Below, piece after piece: positions 26,293-34,580 of a stretch of DNA of 64,000 bases. The notes under the pieces are model-generated. The model searched no databases. It was not told where the DNA came from and saw only the letters and a program-made list of their open reading frames with translations. Position 1 is the stretch's first letter. The number at the start of each line of letters is the position of its first letter. The position numbers and the translations under genes are program-made. The DNA is from Chryseobacterium vaccae (GTDB lineage Bacteria; Bacteroidota; Bacteroidia; Flavobacteriales; Weeksellaceae), in contig NZ_VSWH01000001.1 of NCBI RefSeq assembly GCF_009602705.1, positions 3,410,001 through 3,474,000 on the forward strand. The letters run 5' to 3'.

Positions 26293-27207
26293 TTATCTTC
26301 CAAAACTGTCATATTTGTCTTCAGCATATTTGATAAATCGATTGAGAAGGGCTACATTCTCTTTTTCCATAGGAGAAAGGTCTTTATCTACATTGCCGGA
26401 AACAGGAATATACCAGTCAGTCTGCTCAAAAAAGTTTCTGTAGGTTTCTTTTTTGAAAGAGTAACCATGTCTGGCAAACACAGAATTTTTAATGATCTCA
26501 AGATCCAGTTTGCGTAGGTTTTTGATATCTTTTTCAGCTAGTTTCTGTTTGGAAGCATTCAGGGTAAAGACGGCCTCAGATGCTACTCTGTTTTTGGATA
26601 TGGTATAGCTTTCCGTTTTGCCGTCACTGTCTGTATATTTTTCTACAAAATCTTTAGGGTTGCTCCAGTCTACAAGATTGGAGTCCGGATCAAGCATGAA
26701 ATTCGGGTTGTAAACAAATTCTTTCTTCGCTAATTTAATTGTTTTTAAAGGGGCTTTTACTGCTTTTTTATTGAAAGCATTCCATTTACCAGTCATGCTG
26801 TCGCCAGCCAGTTTTACTTCAAATCTGCCGTCTGTTTTATCGTTTCCGGGCTCATCCAGAACGAAAGACTTTGAGGTTTCATTGAAAATACCTCGTATCG
26901 GGCGCTGGTTTCCATTAACGATGCTTTGTCCGTATACACTGTCTGCTGTAATCCTATTGATTTTCAGAGAGATTCTTTTGTAAACAGTTCCGTCGAATTC
27001 AGATCCATCGTCATCAGTCATTTTTTCCATTCCGGCAAATTCTCCGGTGTAGATTCCGTAGTATTCTTTGTGAACTTCGGGAATAACGGCAGAGTCTCTT
27101 TTTGCCGTCAGGGAATCCTTTGTTTTCCCATCAGTTTTGCCATCTTTTTTGCAGCTTACCAAAGAAACGGCCAGCAAAGAGACAAGAGTGTAATGTAAGA
27201 TTTTCAT
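26293..27207 (-). CDS. YARHG-domain lipoprotein
   Basis: 304 residues. Lipobox LAVSLVSC with Cys19. The C-terminal YARHG domain (about 220-295) carries the signature NSVFARHGYSFKKETYRNFF followed by the W-Y strand QTDWYIP. This domain is common in exported bacterial proteins of unknown function. Its start overlaps the stop of the DUF2306 gene by four bases (ATGA). Confidence 0.88.
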   Translation of the reverse strand: MKILHYTLVSLLAVSLVSCKKDGKTDGKTKDSLTAKRDSAVIPEVHKEYYGIYTGEFAGMEKMTDDDGSEFDGTVYKRISLKINRITADSVYGQSIVNGNQRPIRGIFNETSKSFVLDEPGNDKTDGRFEVKLAGDSMTGKWNAFNKKAVKAPLKTIKLAKKEFVYNPNFMLDPDSNLVDWSNPKDFVEKYTDSDGKTESYTISKNRVASEAVFTLNASKQKLAEKDIKNLRKLDLEIIKNSVFARHGYSFKKETYRNFFEQTDWYIPVSGNVDKDLSPMEKENVALLNRFIKYAEDKYDSFGR

Positions 27208-27842
27208 ATATGTTTTTTTGAGATTAAGTATTCAATTAAAAGGATATTAGGGATCCAGCCGAGCCATGCAATGATCTGGTAAACATCCATAGGATTCGGG
27301 TGGAATAAATATACGATAATAACTTTCCATATTCGTAGGGTGACGGCTGATAAAGTAAGAGTAAAACTCCGCCACATCCAATGCTTGTGTTCCGCGAACC
27401 GTTTCTGCCTTGCCAGCTGATAAGCTTTATAAGTCGTAAACCACCACAGTGCACCTAAAACAACAAATGAGATCTTTGATAAAATACCGCCATTCGCAAA
27501 AATTCCCATATAAATTCCGGAAGGGGCAGCACAGATCAGAATCAGAAAAAGATAGACTTTTCCGGCAGTACGATGAAAATTCTTTACCCCGAAATTCTTC
27601 CTGAGAATAGCAAGAAACCCGGAAAGCAGCACAAAAATACTGGTATAAACATGAGTATAGAAAAAAGGAAGATACTCTGGTCTTTCGTGAACTTCAGTCT
27701 GCTTGATCATTAAGAAACTCACATTAGGATCCAAAGGAATGTATTCCATTGTGATCTTCAGCATCAGCGAAAAGAAATATCCAAATCCAATGAGTAAAAG
27801 GATTTTAAAGCATTTAGAAATATTTTTTTTGACCAATAGCAT
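27204..27842 (-). CDS. DUF2306 family membrane protein
   Basis: 212 residues with about six hydrophobic helices. Family landmarks are the HVYTSIFVLLSGFLAIL segment, the FHRTAGKVYLF helix start and the AEHKHWMWRSFTLTLSAVTLR helix with His and Arg. DUF2306 proteins are uncharacterised; the histidines suggest haem or metal binding. First gene of the run 27842 to 25872 on the minus strand. Confidence 0.88.
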   Translation of the reverse strand: MLLVKKNISKCFKILLLIGFGYFFSLMLKITMEYIPLDPNVSFLMIKQTEVHERPEYLPFFYTHVYTSIFVLLSGFLAILRKNFGVKNFHRTAGKVYLFLILICAAPSGIYMGIFANGGILSKISFVVLGALWWFTTYKAYQLARQKRFAEHKHWMWRSFTLTLSAVTLRIWKVIIVYLFHPNPMDVYQIIAWLGWIPNILLIEYLISKKHI

Positions 27843-27857
27843 TTTAATCCGTTAAGC

Positions 27858-27968
27858 TTATAAATGATTTAAAGTCATAGGAATTTTATATGTTGATTTA
27901 ACCGGCTGCCCATTTTTAGTTGCTGGTTTCCATTTTGTTTTTAAAGCCTTTACGACACGTCCATTTCT
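27858..27968 (-). pseudogene. Orphan TonB-C-like 3' fragment, second copy
   Basis: After the stop codon at 27969-27971 the same minus-strand frame continues into VVKALKTKWKPATKNGQPV and then ends KIPMTLNHL, stop at 27858. This repeats the last strand block of the upstream TonB-like gene (KSLKSKWKPAESNG) with only partial identity. It has no start codon of its own and looks like the 3' remnant of a former paralogue. Confidence 0.6.
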
Positions 27969-28375
27969 TTATTCAGTAGTCAAGTGTAAAGGAACTGTAT
28001 ATTGGGCAGAGACAAGCATTCCGTTACTTTCTGCCGGTTTCCATTTGGATTTCAGTGATTTATGGCTCTTTCTACTTCGTTATTGAAATCAATATTCTCC
28101 CCGGTTACTACTATATTTTCTATTTCGCCCTCAGTATTAACCGAAAATTTTGCTTGCGAATAAAAACGCCCTTTTAGCCCTTTTAATCGCTTTAAATTGA
28201 TCTTTTCACTAATGTCTACCCGTAGCTTACTTATTCCTCCGGGGTATTCAGCTGATTGATAGCTTTTCTGGCCCTTCCCGAGAGAACCCTGAGGAGGAGA
28301 GGTTTCTGTTGTCTGTATCTGTGCAAAGACAAAATTAAATCCGATCAGAAATAATAATAATGACAATTTTTTCAT
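27969..28375 (-). pseudogene. Frameshifted TonB C-terminal-like secreted protein
   Basis: Starts at the ATG at 28375 with a signal peptide (MKKLSLLLFLIGFNFVFAQ). It runs through YPGGISKLRVDI and FSVNTEGEIENIVV, and meets a stop at 28052-28054 right after NNEVERAIN. Restoring one base near 28062 in the ATAAAT stretch continues the normal family ending KSLKSKWKPAESNG and VPLHLTTE to a stop at 27969. A one-base deletion therefore removes the last strands of the domain. A sequencing error is the alternative. It begins two bases after the flavoprotein gene. Confidence 0.7.
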
Positions 28376-28377
28376 CG

Positions 28378-29580
28378 TTATAAGGTATTTAAATCCTGTG
28401 CAATCAGCCACCCCTCACTCCAGCAGGCTTGAAAATTAAACCCTCCCGTTACCGCATCGATGTTCAGGACCTCACCTGCAATATAAAAATTCGGGAGCAA
28501 TTTTGAAGCCATGTTTTTAAAGTTAATTTCCTTTAAATCAACGCCTCCGGCGGTTACAAATTCATCTTTAAAAGTAGATTTTCCGGTCACCGGAAATTTC
28601 TTTTTACAAAGATTTTCCAGTATTTTCTGCATTTCCTTTCCTGAAATATTAGCCACCTGTTTGTTGAGGTCTATTTTTGAAATATCCAGGATTTTTTGCC
28701 AGAATCTGTTGGTAATATCAAAGATTTTAGATTGTCCGATAGACTTTTTAGGGTTATTTTGTTTAAAGTCCTGGAAAATTTCTTCTGCATCATCTATGGC
28801 TATGGAGACAAAATTGACCTCAATTTCAAAGTTATACTTCAATTTTGCAAGACTAATGGCTTCCCATGCAGAAATCTTCAGAACTGCAGGCCCGGAAAGT
28901 CCCCAGTGCGTAATCAGCAATGGTCCGCTTTCATCTGTTTTCAGTTGAGGAATTGAGATGCCGGCATTTTCAAAACTGGTTCCCGGAAGATCTTTTAAAA
29001 GTTCATCTTTAATATTGAAAGTAAAAAGGGAAGGAACGAGGGGAACGATCTTGTGCCCCAGGTTTTCAACAATTTTCAATGATTTTGGTGAACTTCCGGT
29101 AGTGTAAACTACATAATCTGCTTCAAAATCTCCGGAATTGGTCTTTATGAGATACTTTTCATCCTGTTTTTCAATTTCTTTTACCGTGCATTTTGTTTTT
29201 ACTTCAATATTTTTCTTCTGGATTTCATTCAGGAAAGTATTGATGATCGTCTGGGAAGAATTGCTTTCAGGAAAAGTTCTGTTGTCATTTTCAATTTTCA
29301 GCGGAACATTGCGCTGATCAAACCATTCCATGGTATCTCCGGGTTGAAATTTAGTAAAAACGCTTAATAATTCTTTATTCCCTCTCGGATAGAACTGAAC
29401 CAGTTCTCTGGGATCAAAACAGGCATGCGTAACGTTACATCTCCCGCCTCCGGAGATCTTTACCTTTTGCAGAACGTCTGAATTCTGCTCTAGAATCGTA
29501 ATGTGATATTTCTTTTCGTCAAGATTCGATGCACAGAAAAACCCTGCTGCACCGCCTCCGATAATGATGATCTTTTTCAT
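28378..29580 (-). CDS. HI0933/BaiN-like NAD(P)/FAD-dependent oxidoreductase
   Basis: 400 residues. The dinucleotide-binding GGGAAG is at residues 8-13, followed by the family motif KISGGGRCNVTH near 42-53. The interior has FNIKDELLKDLPGTSFENAG and LLITHWGLSGPAVLKISAW. The C-terminal FAD block is FVTAGGVDLKEINFKNMASK with IAGEVLNIDAVTGGFNFQACW. A soluble flavoprotein reductase; the physiological substrate is unknown. Confidence 0.93.
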   Translation of the reverse strand: MKKIIIIGGGAAGFFCASNLDEKKYHITILEQNSDVLQKVKISGGGRCNVTHACFDPRELVQFYPRGNKELLSVFTKFQPGDTMEWFDQRNVPLKIENDNRTFPESNSSQTIINTFLNEIQKKNIEVKTKCTVKEIEKQDEKYLIKTNSGDFEADYVVYTTGSSPKSLKIVENLGHKIVPLVPSLFTFNIKDELLKDLPGTSFENAGISIPQLKTDESGPLLITHWGLSGPAVLKISAWEAISLAKLKYNFEIEVNFVSIAIDDAEEIFQDFKQNNPKKSIGQSKIFDITNRFWQKILDISKIDLNKQVANISGKEMQKILENLCKKKFPVTGKSTFKDEFVTAGGVDLKEINFKNMASKLLPNFYIAGEVLNIDAVTGGFNFQACWSEGWLIAQDLNTL

Positions 29581-29613
29581 GTATAGGTAATCTTATGCTG
29601 AAGATTATTTTTC

Positions 29614-29621
29614 CAAAAGTA
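29614..29621 (-). promoter_or_regulatory. -7 box of the flavoprotein gene
   Basis: The minus strand reads TACTTTTG, 34 bases before the start codon. Confidence 0.4.
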
Positions 29622-29693
29622 CAATTTTTATAAACCATCTTATTTGAGTATTTTTGAAGATTATAATTTAATCATACTAAAAACGACTTTTAC

Positions 29694-30188
29694 ATGATTT
29701 TCTACCATACATTCGAAGTACGCTGGAGTGATCTTGATGCAAACAAGCACCTGGCTAATTCATCATACGTTCAGTACTGTGCCCAGGCCAGAATGGCTTT
29801 TATGACCAAAGAAAAAATGGGGGTTACCCAGTTAAGCAGATGGGGAATCGGACCGGTGATCCTGCACGAAAGGTATTCATTTTTCAAAGAAATTTATGCT
29901 GATCAGACGGTCATTGTAAGCGTAGAAATTGACGGATGTTCTGATGATTCAGCCATCTACCGTTTCGTTCACAAATTCTATACTCCGGATGGTGCACACT
30001 GTGCAACCGCTGAGGCTACAGGCGTATGGATTGATATGATGCTGAGAAAAATGACGACACCGCCGGATGATGTGGTGGAAGCAATGAATAAATATAAAAC
30101 CCCGGAAACCGTAGTGCTGAGCAAAGAAGATTTCAAAAAGTTTCCTTTCCATCCGCATAATATTGATCCGGCAGAATTTACTAAATAA
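29694..30188 (+). CDS. Hotdog-fold acyl-CoA thioesterase (4HBT type)
   Basis: 164 residues. The hotdog helix motif WSDLDANKHLANSSYVQYC carries the catalytic-type Asp of the 4-hydroxybenzoyl-CoA/YbgC thioesterases. A second block is VSVEIDGCSDDSAIYRFVHKFY. It hydrolyses acyl-CoA thioesters; chain-length preference is not visible. A TATTTTTG box lies at 29649-29656, about 38 bases upstream. Confidence 0.88.
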   Translation: MIFYHTFEVRWSDLDANKHLANSSYVQYCAQARMAFMTKEKMGVTQLSRWGIGPVILHERYSFFKEIYADQTVIVSVEIDGCSDDSAIYRFVHKFYTPDGAHCATAEATGVWIDMMLRKMTTPPDDVVEAMNKYKTPETVVLSKEDFKKFPFHPHNIDPAEFTK

Positions 30189-30274
30189 TTCAACGTTCAA
30201 GTTCCGAGTTTAATAGTTCCGAATTGATTTGCAATTATTAATACTTTTTACACTGAACATTAATACAAGAAAAT

Positions 30275-31339
30275 ATGTTTGAAGATAAATCAGAGGAATT
30301 AACACCCATCTCAAAGCTGGGAGAATTTGGTCTTATTAAGCATTTGACAGAGCATTTTCCGCTTACCAATGAATCTTCGGAGCTTGGTGTGGGAGATGAT
30401 GCCGCAGTTATTAATCCTGAAAATAAAAGAGTAATCCTTACGACCGATGTTCTGGCAGAAGGCGTACATTTTAACCTGGGTTATGTACCTTTAAAGCATT
30501 TAGGATATAAAGCGGTGGTGGTAAACCTCAGCGATATTGCCGCAATGAATGCCGTTCCTACACAGATTCTGGTTTCCCTTGCTGTTTCAAGCCGTTTTCC
30601 GGTAGAAGCACTGGAAGAGATCTATGCCGGAATTCAGGCAGCCTGTGCAAGATACAAGGTTGATCTGATTGGAGGTGATACTACAAGTTCCAATTCAGGG
30701 CTGGTGATGAGCATTACTGCAGTTGGAATTGAAAATGAAGAAAATATTGTCAAAAGAAGCGGAGCAAAACCAAATGATCTTCTTGTGGTTACAGGTGATT
30801 TAGGCGGAGCGTATATGGGACTTCAGATTCTTGAAAGAGAGCATGCCGTTTATCTGGCCAATCCTGATATGCAGCCGGAAATGGAAGGGTATGACTATAT
30901 CCTGGAAAGACAGTTGAAACCAGAGGCAAGAACAGATGTTAAACAAATTCTGGAAGAACTGGGTATTAAACCAACTTCTATGATTGACATTTCGGACGGT
31001 CTGGCTTCTGAAATCCTTCACCTTTCCGATCAGTCTAAAGTAGGATTCAGACTGTATGAAGAGAAGATTCCTCTGGACAGTCTTACCATCTCTACAGCTG
31101 ATGAAATGAATTTAAACCCGGTAATGACAGCATTAAGCGGAGGTGAAGATTATGAGCTGCTATTCACTATCTCTCCAAATGATTTTGATAAAATTAAAAA
31201 TCATCCTGATTTTACTATTATTGGTCATGCGGTGGAAAAAGAAGACGGAAACTTTATGGTAGCAAGAGGATCTAATCAGTTAGTTGCTCTTACGGCCCAG
31301 GGCTGGGATGCTTTTTTAGGCAGCCAGCAAAATCAATAA
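30275..31339 (+). CDS. thiL: Thiamine-phosphate kinase
   Basis: 354 residues. Phosphorylates thiamine monophosphate to the active diphosphate. Signature blocks are ELGVGDDAAVI, LTTDVLAEGVHFNL, DLIGGDTTSSNSGLVMSI, VVTGDLGGAYMGLQIL, MIDISDGLASEILHL and ALSGGEDYELLFTI; together these form the AIR-synthase-like ATP and Mg sites. No other thi gene is adjacent. Transcribed alone and followed by a terminator. Confidence 0.95.
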   Translation: MFEDKSEELTPISKLGEFGLIKHLTEHFPLTNESSELGVGDDAAVINPENKRVILTTDVLAEGVHFNLGYVPLKHLGYKAVVVNLSDIAAMNAVPTQILVSLAVSSRFPVEALEEIYAGIQAACARYKVDLIGGDTTSSNSGLVMSITAVGIENEENIVKRSGAKPNDLLVVTGDLGGAYMGLQILEREHAVYLANPDMQPEMEGYDYILERQLKPEARTDVKQILEELGIKPTSMIDISDGLASEILHLSDQSKVGFRLYEEKIPLDSLTISTADEMNLNPVMTALSGGEDYELLFTISPNDFDKIKNHPDFTIIGHAVEKEDGNFMVARGSNQLVALTAQGWDAFLGSQQNQ

Positions 31340-31365
31340 AATTATATTTAATTTGAATATTGTAG

Positions 31366-31395
31366 AAAACCGCAGCACTTTTTTGCTGTGGTTTT
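31366..31395 (+). terminator. Terminator of thiL
   Basis: 12-bp stem AAAACCGCAGCA/TGCTGTGGTTTT with one G-U pair and a 6-base loop, followed by TGTTT. Confidence 0.75.
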
Positions 31396-31416
31396 TGTTT
31401 ATGAACAGCTGTATCT

Positions 31417-32235
31417 ATGAATTTACCAGAAAAAGAAATCCCTGTCCATCATCTGACTTCCGAAGAATTTCAGTTCAGTACCCTGGAAACAGGACATCCG
31501 GAGAATTTTAATGATGTTCACCGTCATAATTTCTTTGAGATCATCTGGTTCGGTGAAATTAAGGAAAACAGCTTTCTTGAACTGGATTTTGAAAGACATA
31601 TTCTTCGCCATGGTCAGGTCTGCATTATTGCTCCGGGGCAGGTATTTAATATGAAACTGCGCGGTGAAAAGGGGTATGTGCTTGCGGTGTCGAGGGAAAT
31701 ATTTAAAGAAGCATGTGCTATTGAGCCTGTACTTACCGGAGGAACGGTTCCTTTTTCTTTAGATAATCAAAGTGAAAAAGCCTGTAGCAGTATCATTTCA
31801 CTCATAAAACAGGAATATGATGGTGCTTCACGAATTGATCTGCTGAAAACCTATCTGAAAGCATTTTGTATTATCATTACGGAGCAGATGAATGTACAGA
31901 ATCCGTTAGCTAAGGAAAAGCAGCGTATTCAGGAGTTGATCAGCCTGATAGAAGAACATTATATTGTTCATAAAGATACCCGTTTTTACGCAGATGAAAT
32001 AAAGATAAGTCCTCATCATCTTAATGATATTGTCCGTCTTTCAAGAGGTACAACCGTAAAGAAAATGGTTAATCAGCGGCTTTTGCTTGAGGCTAAAAGA
32101 GAACTTAGCTTTGGGGCTTTGACGGTTAAAGAAATTGCTTTTAAACTGGGGTTCAGTGATGCTTCTTACTTTTCCCGGTTTTTTAAAAAACAGACAGGGC
32201 AGAATCCTGAGGGATTTAAACAAGGGGATCATTGA
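31417..32235 (+). CDS. AraC family transcriptional regulator
   Basis: 272 residues. N-terminal cupin-type sensing domain (DVHRHNFFEIIWFGEI, CIIAPGQVF). Two C-terminal HTH motifs at about 180-270 include YADEIKISPHHLNDIVR and VKEIAFKLGFSDASYFSRFFKKQTG, then PEGFK. It lies upstream of and collinear with the Bcr/CflA exporter gene, so it probably regulates that exporter. Confidence 0.93.
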   Translation: MNLPEKEIPVHHLTSEEFQFSTLETGHPENFNDVHRHNFFEIIWFGEIKENSFLELDFERHILRHGQVCIIAPGQVFNMKLRGEKGYVLAVSREIFKEACAIEPVLTGGTVPFSLDNQSEKACSSIISLIKQEYDGASRIDLLKTYLKAFCIIITEQMNVQNPLAKEKQRIQELISLIEEHYIVHKDTRFYADEIKISPHHLNDIVRLSRGTTVKKMVNQRLLLEAKRELSFGALTVKEIAFKLGFSDASYFSRFFKKQTGQNPEGFKQGDH

Positions 32236-32403
32236 TCTTCAGAATGTTCCTTTTATTTTAGCTTAAAAGGTAGAATAAAGGTGTGGGTGTAATGGTAAAT
32301 CTTCAGTTTGTGCTGGTCTTCCTTCAGTTCTTTTATTGAAAGGTCTTGGTTTTTCAATCAATTTTGCAGACAGAAAACCGCCTGTGAAGGCTTATTGCTT
32401 TTT

Positions 32404-33594
32404 ATGAAGAATTTGAATCTGGTAGTGTTTATTCTGGCACTGCTCAACACGTTGGAATCCCTTAGTATAGACCTTTATCTGCCAGCTTTCCCAAGTATGG
32501 CCCAAATTTTTAAAACAGATATCGGGCATATTCAGATTTCAATTTCCGTATTTTTTGCCGGATTTGCCTTTGGGCAATTGCTTTGGGGCCCTTTGTCTGA
32601 TAAAACAGGAAGGAAACCCATGCTGTACTGCGGACTTCTGCTTTTCATTGCCGGAACAGCTGCTATATTTTTCACGGCTAATATTTATGTTTTATGGGTG
32701 ATGCGTTTTCTGCAGGCTTTTGGAGGAAGTGCCGGTATTGTGATCGGCAGGGCTATTGTGATCGATCTGTATGACAAACAAAAGTCGGTCGCTATTTTTT
32801 CACAGCAGTCTCAGATCAGCGGAATTGCTCCGATTGTTGCTCCGTTGCTGGGAAGTGTATTTCTTAAATTCTGGGGTTGGAACAGTTCGTTTGCTTTCTT
32901 GGGTATATTGGGAATGATTACTTTGTTTATGGTGATCAGATATATTCCTGAAACCAATTCCAAAATAGAAATCCAGGATCAGATAGAAAATGAAAAGAGT
33001 TTAAAAGAGCAGTTGAAATTCATTCTTTCCAATAAGGATTTTATCAATAATACCATGATCGGGAGTATTGCCTTTGCTTCCCTGATCATTTATATCTCCA
33101 ATGCCCCTTTTTTATTTATGAAACTTCACGGTTTCTCCAGTGGAGTATTCAGCTTGATATTCGGGTTTAATTCTTTGGCTTTAATTACGGCAGCATACCT
33201 TACTCCAAAGCTGGTTAAAAGGATAAAAGACACTAAGCTTTTGTTTATGGCTACTGTTGTATTATTGTCTGTTTGCTGTCTTCATATCCTTATTGCAGCT
33301 GGAGATCTTTCGGTTGCTTTAGAAATCGGGATGCTGTATCTGTCATTGCTGGCTATAGGAATTCTGTTTCCCATTACTTCTGCCCATGCGCTGTCTCCTT
33401 TTAAAGAAGGTAGGGGAACGGCTGCTGCTGTGATGGGATTTATGCAGCTGATGGTTACTTTCCTGCTGTCTGGATTAGCAGGATTTTTAGAATCGGATTC
33501 TATTATCCCCATGGTGGTGATGCGGGCAGGAATTGCCCTGATTGCCGTATGGTTCGGCTGGCGTTCCCTTACAGGTAAAAAAGCTTTTATTTAA
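32404..33594 (+). CDS. Bcr/CflA family multidrug efflux MFS transporter
   Basis: 396 residues from the ATG at 32404; an earlier TTG at 32308 would add a non-typical 32-residue tail. Twelve hydrophobic segments. The drug/H+ antiporter motif A is LLWGPLSDKTGRKPML. The opening LNTLESLSIDLYLPAFP with the membrane Asp is the Bcr/CflA hallmark, and RFLQAFGGSAGIVIGRAI follows. Exports drugs or metabolites in exchange for protons. Paired with the AraC regulator upstream. Confidence 0.92.
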   Translation: MKNLNLVVFILALLNTLESLSIDLYLPAFPSMAQIFKTDIGHIQISISVFFAGFAFGQLLWGPLSDKTGRKPMLYCGLLLFIAGTAAIFFTANIYVLWVMRFLQAFGGSAGIVIGRAIVIDLYDKQKSVAIFSQQSQISGIAPIVAPLLGSVFLKFWGWNSSFAFLGILGMITLFMVIRYIPETNSKIEIQDQIENEKSLKEQLKFILSNKDFINNTMIGSIAFASLIIYISNAPFLFMKLHGFSSGVFSLIFGFNSLALITAAYLTPKLVKRIKDTKLLFMATVVLLSVCCLHILIAAGDLSVALEIGMLYLSLLAIGILFPITSAHALSPFKEGRGTAAAVMGFMQLMVTFLLSGLAGFLESDSIIPMVVMRAGIALIAVWFGWRSLTGKKAFI

Positions 33595-33643
33595 CGACCG
33601 GAAGAGACTAAAAGGAAAGTTTGCCATAAATAGAGCATAAAAA

Positions 33644-33667
33644 AACCGGATGAATATTCTTCCGGTT
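33644..33667. terminator. Bidirectional terminator
   Basis: 7-bp stem AACCGGA/TCCGGTT, with T-rich sequence on the right and A-rich on the left. It lies between the convergent exporter and GG-peptide genes. Confidence 0.7.
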
Positions 33668-33674
33668 GATTTTT

Positions 33675-33920
33675 TTAATAAGGCTGCTCTTCACAGATTT
33701 GTATAGGCTCACAACCTCCGCCACCTCCACCGGGATTTCCGCCGCCAACAGATACACAGGTTCCGGGATTTCCGTCATCAGCCATTTCACAGGCCTTTCC
33801 AAAAGTGCACTCACAGTCAGACCAGCAATAGGCAGAATCTCCGTTCATATGACAGCCTCCTCCGCCGTTTCCAAGAATCAGAATAAGGTCCTTTCTTAAA
33901 AGTTTTTTCATTGTTTTCAT
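33675..33920 (-). CDS. Double-glycine bacteriocin-like peptide, Cys- and Gly-rich
   Basis: 81 residues (or 78 from the internal ATG at 33911). The leader MKTMKKLLRKDLILILGNGG resembles the KKLxRKxLKxIxGG leaders of small 'bacteriocin-like' proteins in Chryseobacterium. The remainder contains eight cysteines and runs of glycine (VGGGNPGGGGGG) and is acidic. No transporter or modification enzyme is adjacent. An antimicrobial role is not shown. Confidence 0.65.
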   Translation of the reverse strand: MKTMKKLLRKDLILILGNGGGGCHMNGDSAYCWSDCECTFGKACEMADDGNPGTCVSVGGGNPGGGGGGCEPIQICEEQPY

Positions 33921-33974
33921 AATAAAAAAGTTTTTGTTAATGATTGGTGATCAGGTAAATATAGAAAAAAAATA

Positions 33975-33998
33975 AACCCGCTGTACATTCAGCGGGTT
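33975..33998 (-). terminator. Terminator of the pepT / TonB-like unit
   Basis: 9-bp perfect stem AACCCGCTG/CAGCGGGTT, followed on the minus strand by T-rich sequence (TTTATTTTTTTT). Confidence 0.75.
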
Positions 33999-34005
33999 GT
34001 ATATT

Positions 34006-34578
34006 TTATTGTTTAAGGTTTAGATTTAAAGGAAGGACAACGGCTGACATTACCGGTTTTCCGTTTTCTTCAGCAGGTTTCCATTTTCCTTTATCTTTGA
34101 TCTTGTAAAAAGCGGCTTCAACAAAAGTATTCACATCTTCATTATTCCCTTTTACTTTAGGTTGGAAGACGTTTCCTTTAGCATCTACAGCAAATCTTAA
34201 GGTTGCTTTATAAGAGCCAGCCGGATAATTCAGAAAAGATAAATCTACAGCCTCATTTAAGAGTTTTTGAAAAGCGGCTTTTCCTGTTTCATATTCGGCT
34301 TCCTTAGTTACCTTTTGTGCAAAAGGAGGTGGAGCGTCCGTTATTTTCTTCTTTTCTTCCTCAGAAATCTTCTCTAAAGCGTTTTCATAGGCGGAAATTT
34401 TCTCTTCCGTAAGAAGCCATTCCTGCTTGGTTCTTTCATCATTAGGCTTGGGGTATTTTTTGTACAGAGCCTTTACCTTCCTGTCATACCGAGAGTCTGC
34501 TTTCAGGAAGGCAGAAACCTGTGCATGGCTGACAGCAAAGATTAACATGAATAAGAACACTGAGAATCTTTTCATCAA
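34006..34578 (-). CDS. Secreted TonB C-terminal-like protein
   Basis: 190 residues. Signal peptide 1-19 (ending VSHAQ). A helical, charged middle follows (about 25-110). The C-terminal TonB-like domain has NYPAGSYKATLRFAVDAKGNV and the KGKWKPAEENGKPV block also seen in the frameshifted gene at 27969. Probably periplasmic. It lies two bases downstream of pepT and so is in the same transcript. Confidence 0.8.
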   Translation of the reverse strand: MMKRFSVFLFMLIFAVSHAQVSAFLKADSRYDRKVKALYKKYPKPNDERTKQEWLLTEEKISAYENALEKISEEEKKKITDAPPPFAQKVTKEAEYETGKAAFQKLLNEAVDLSFLNYPAGSYKATLRFAVDAKGNVFQPKVKGNNEDVNTFVEAAFYKIKDKGKWKPAEENGKPVMSAVVLPLNLNLKQ

Positions 34579-34580
34579 AA

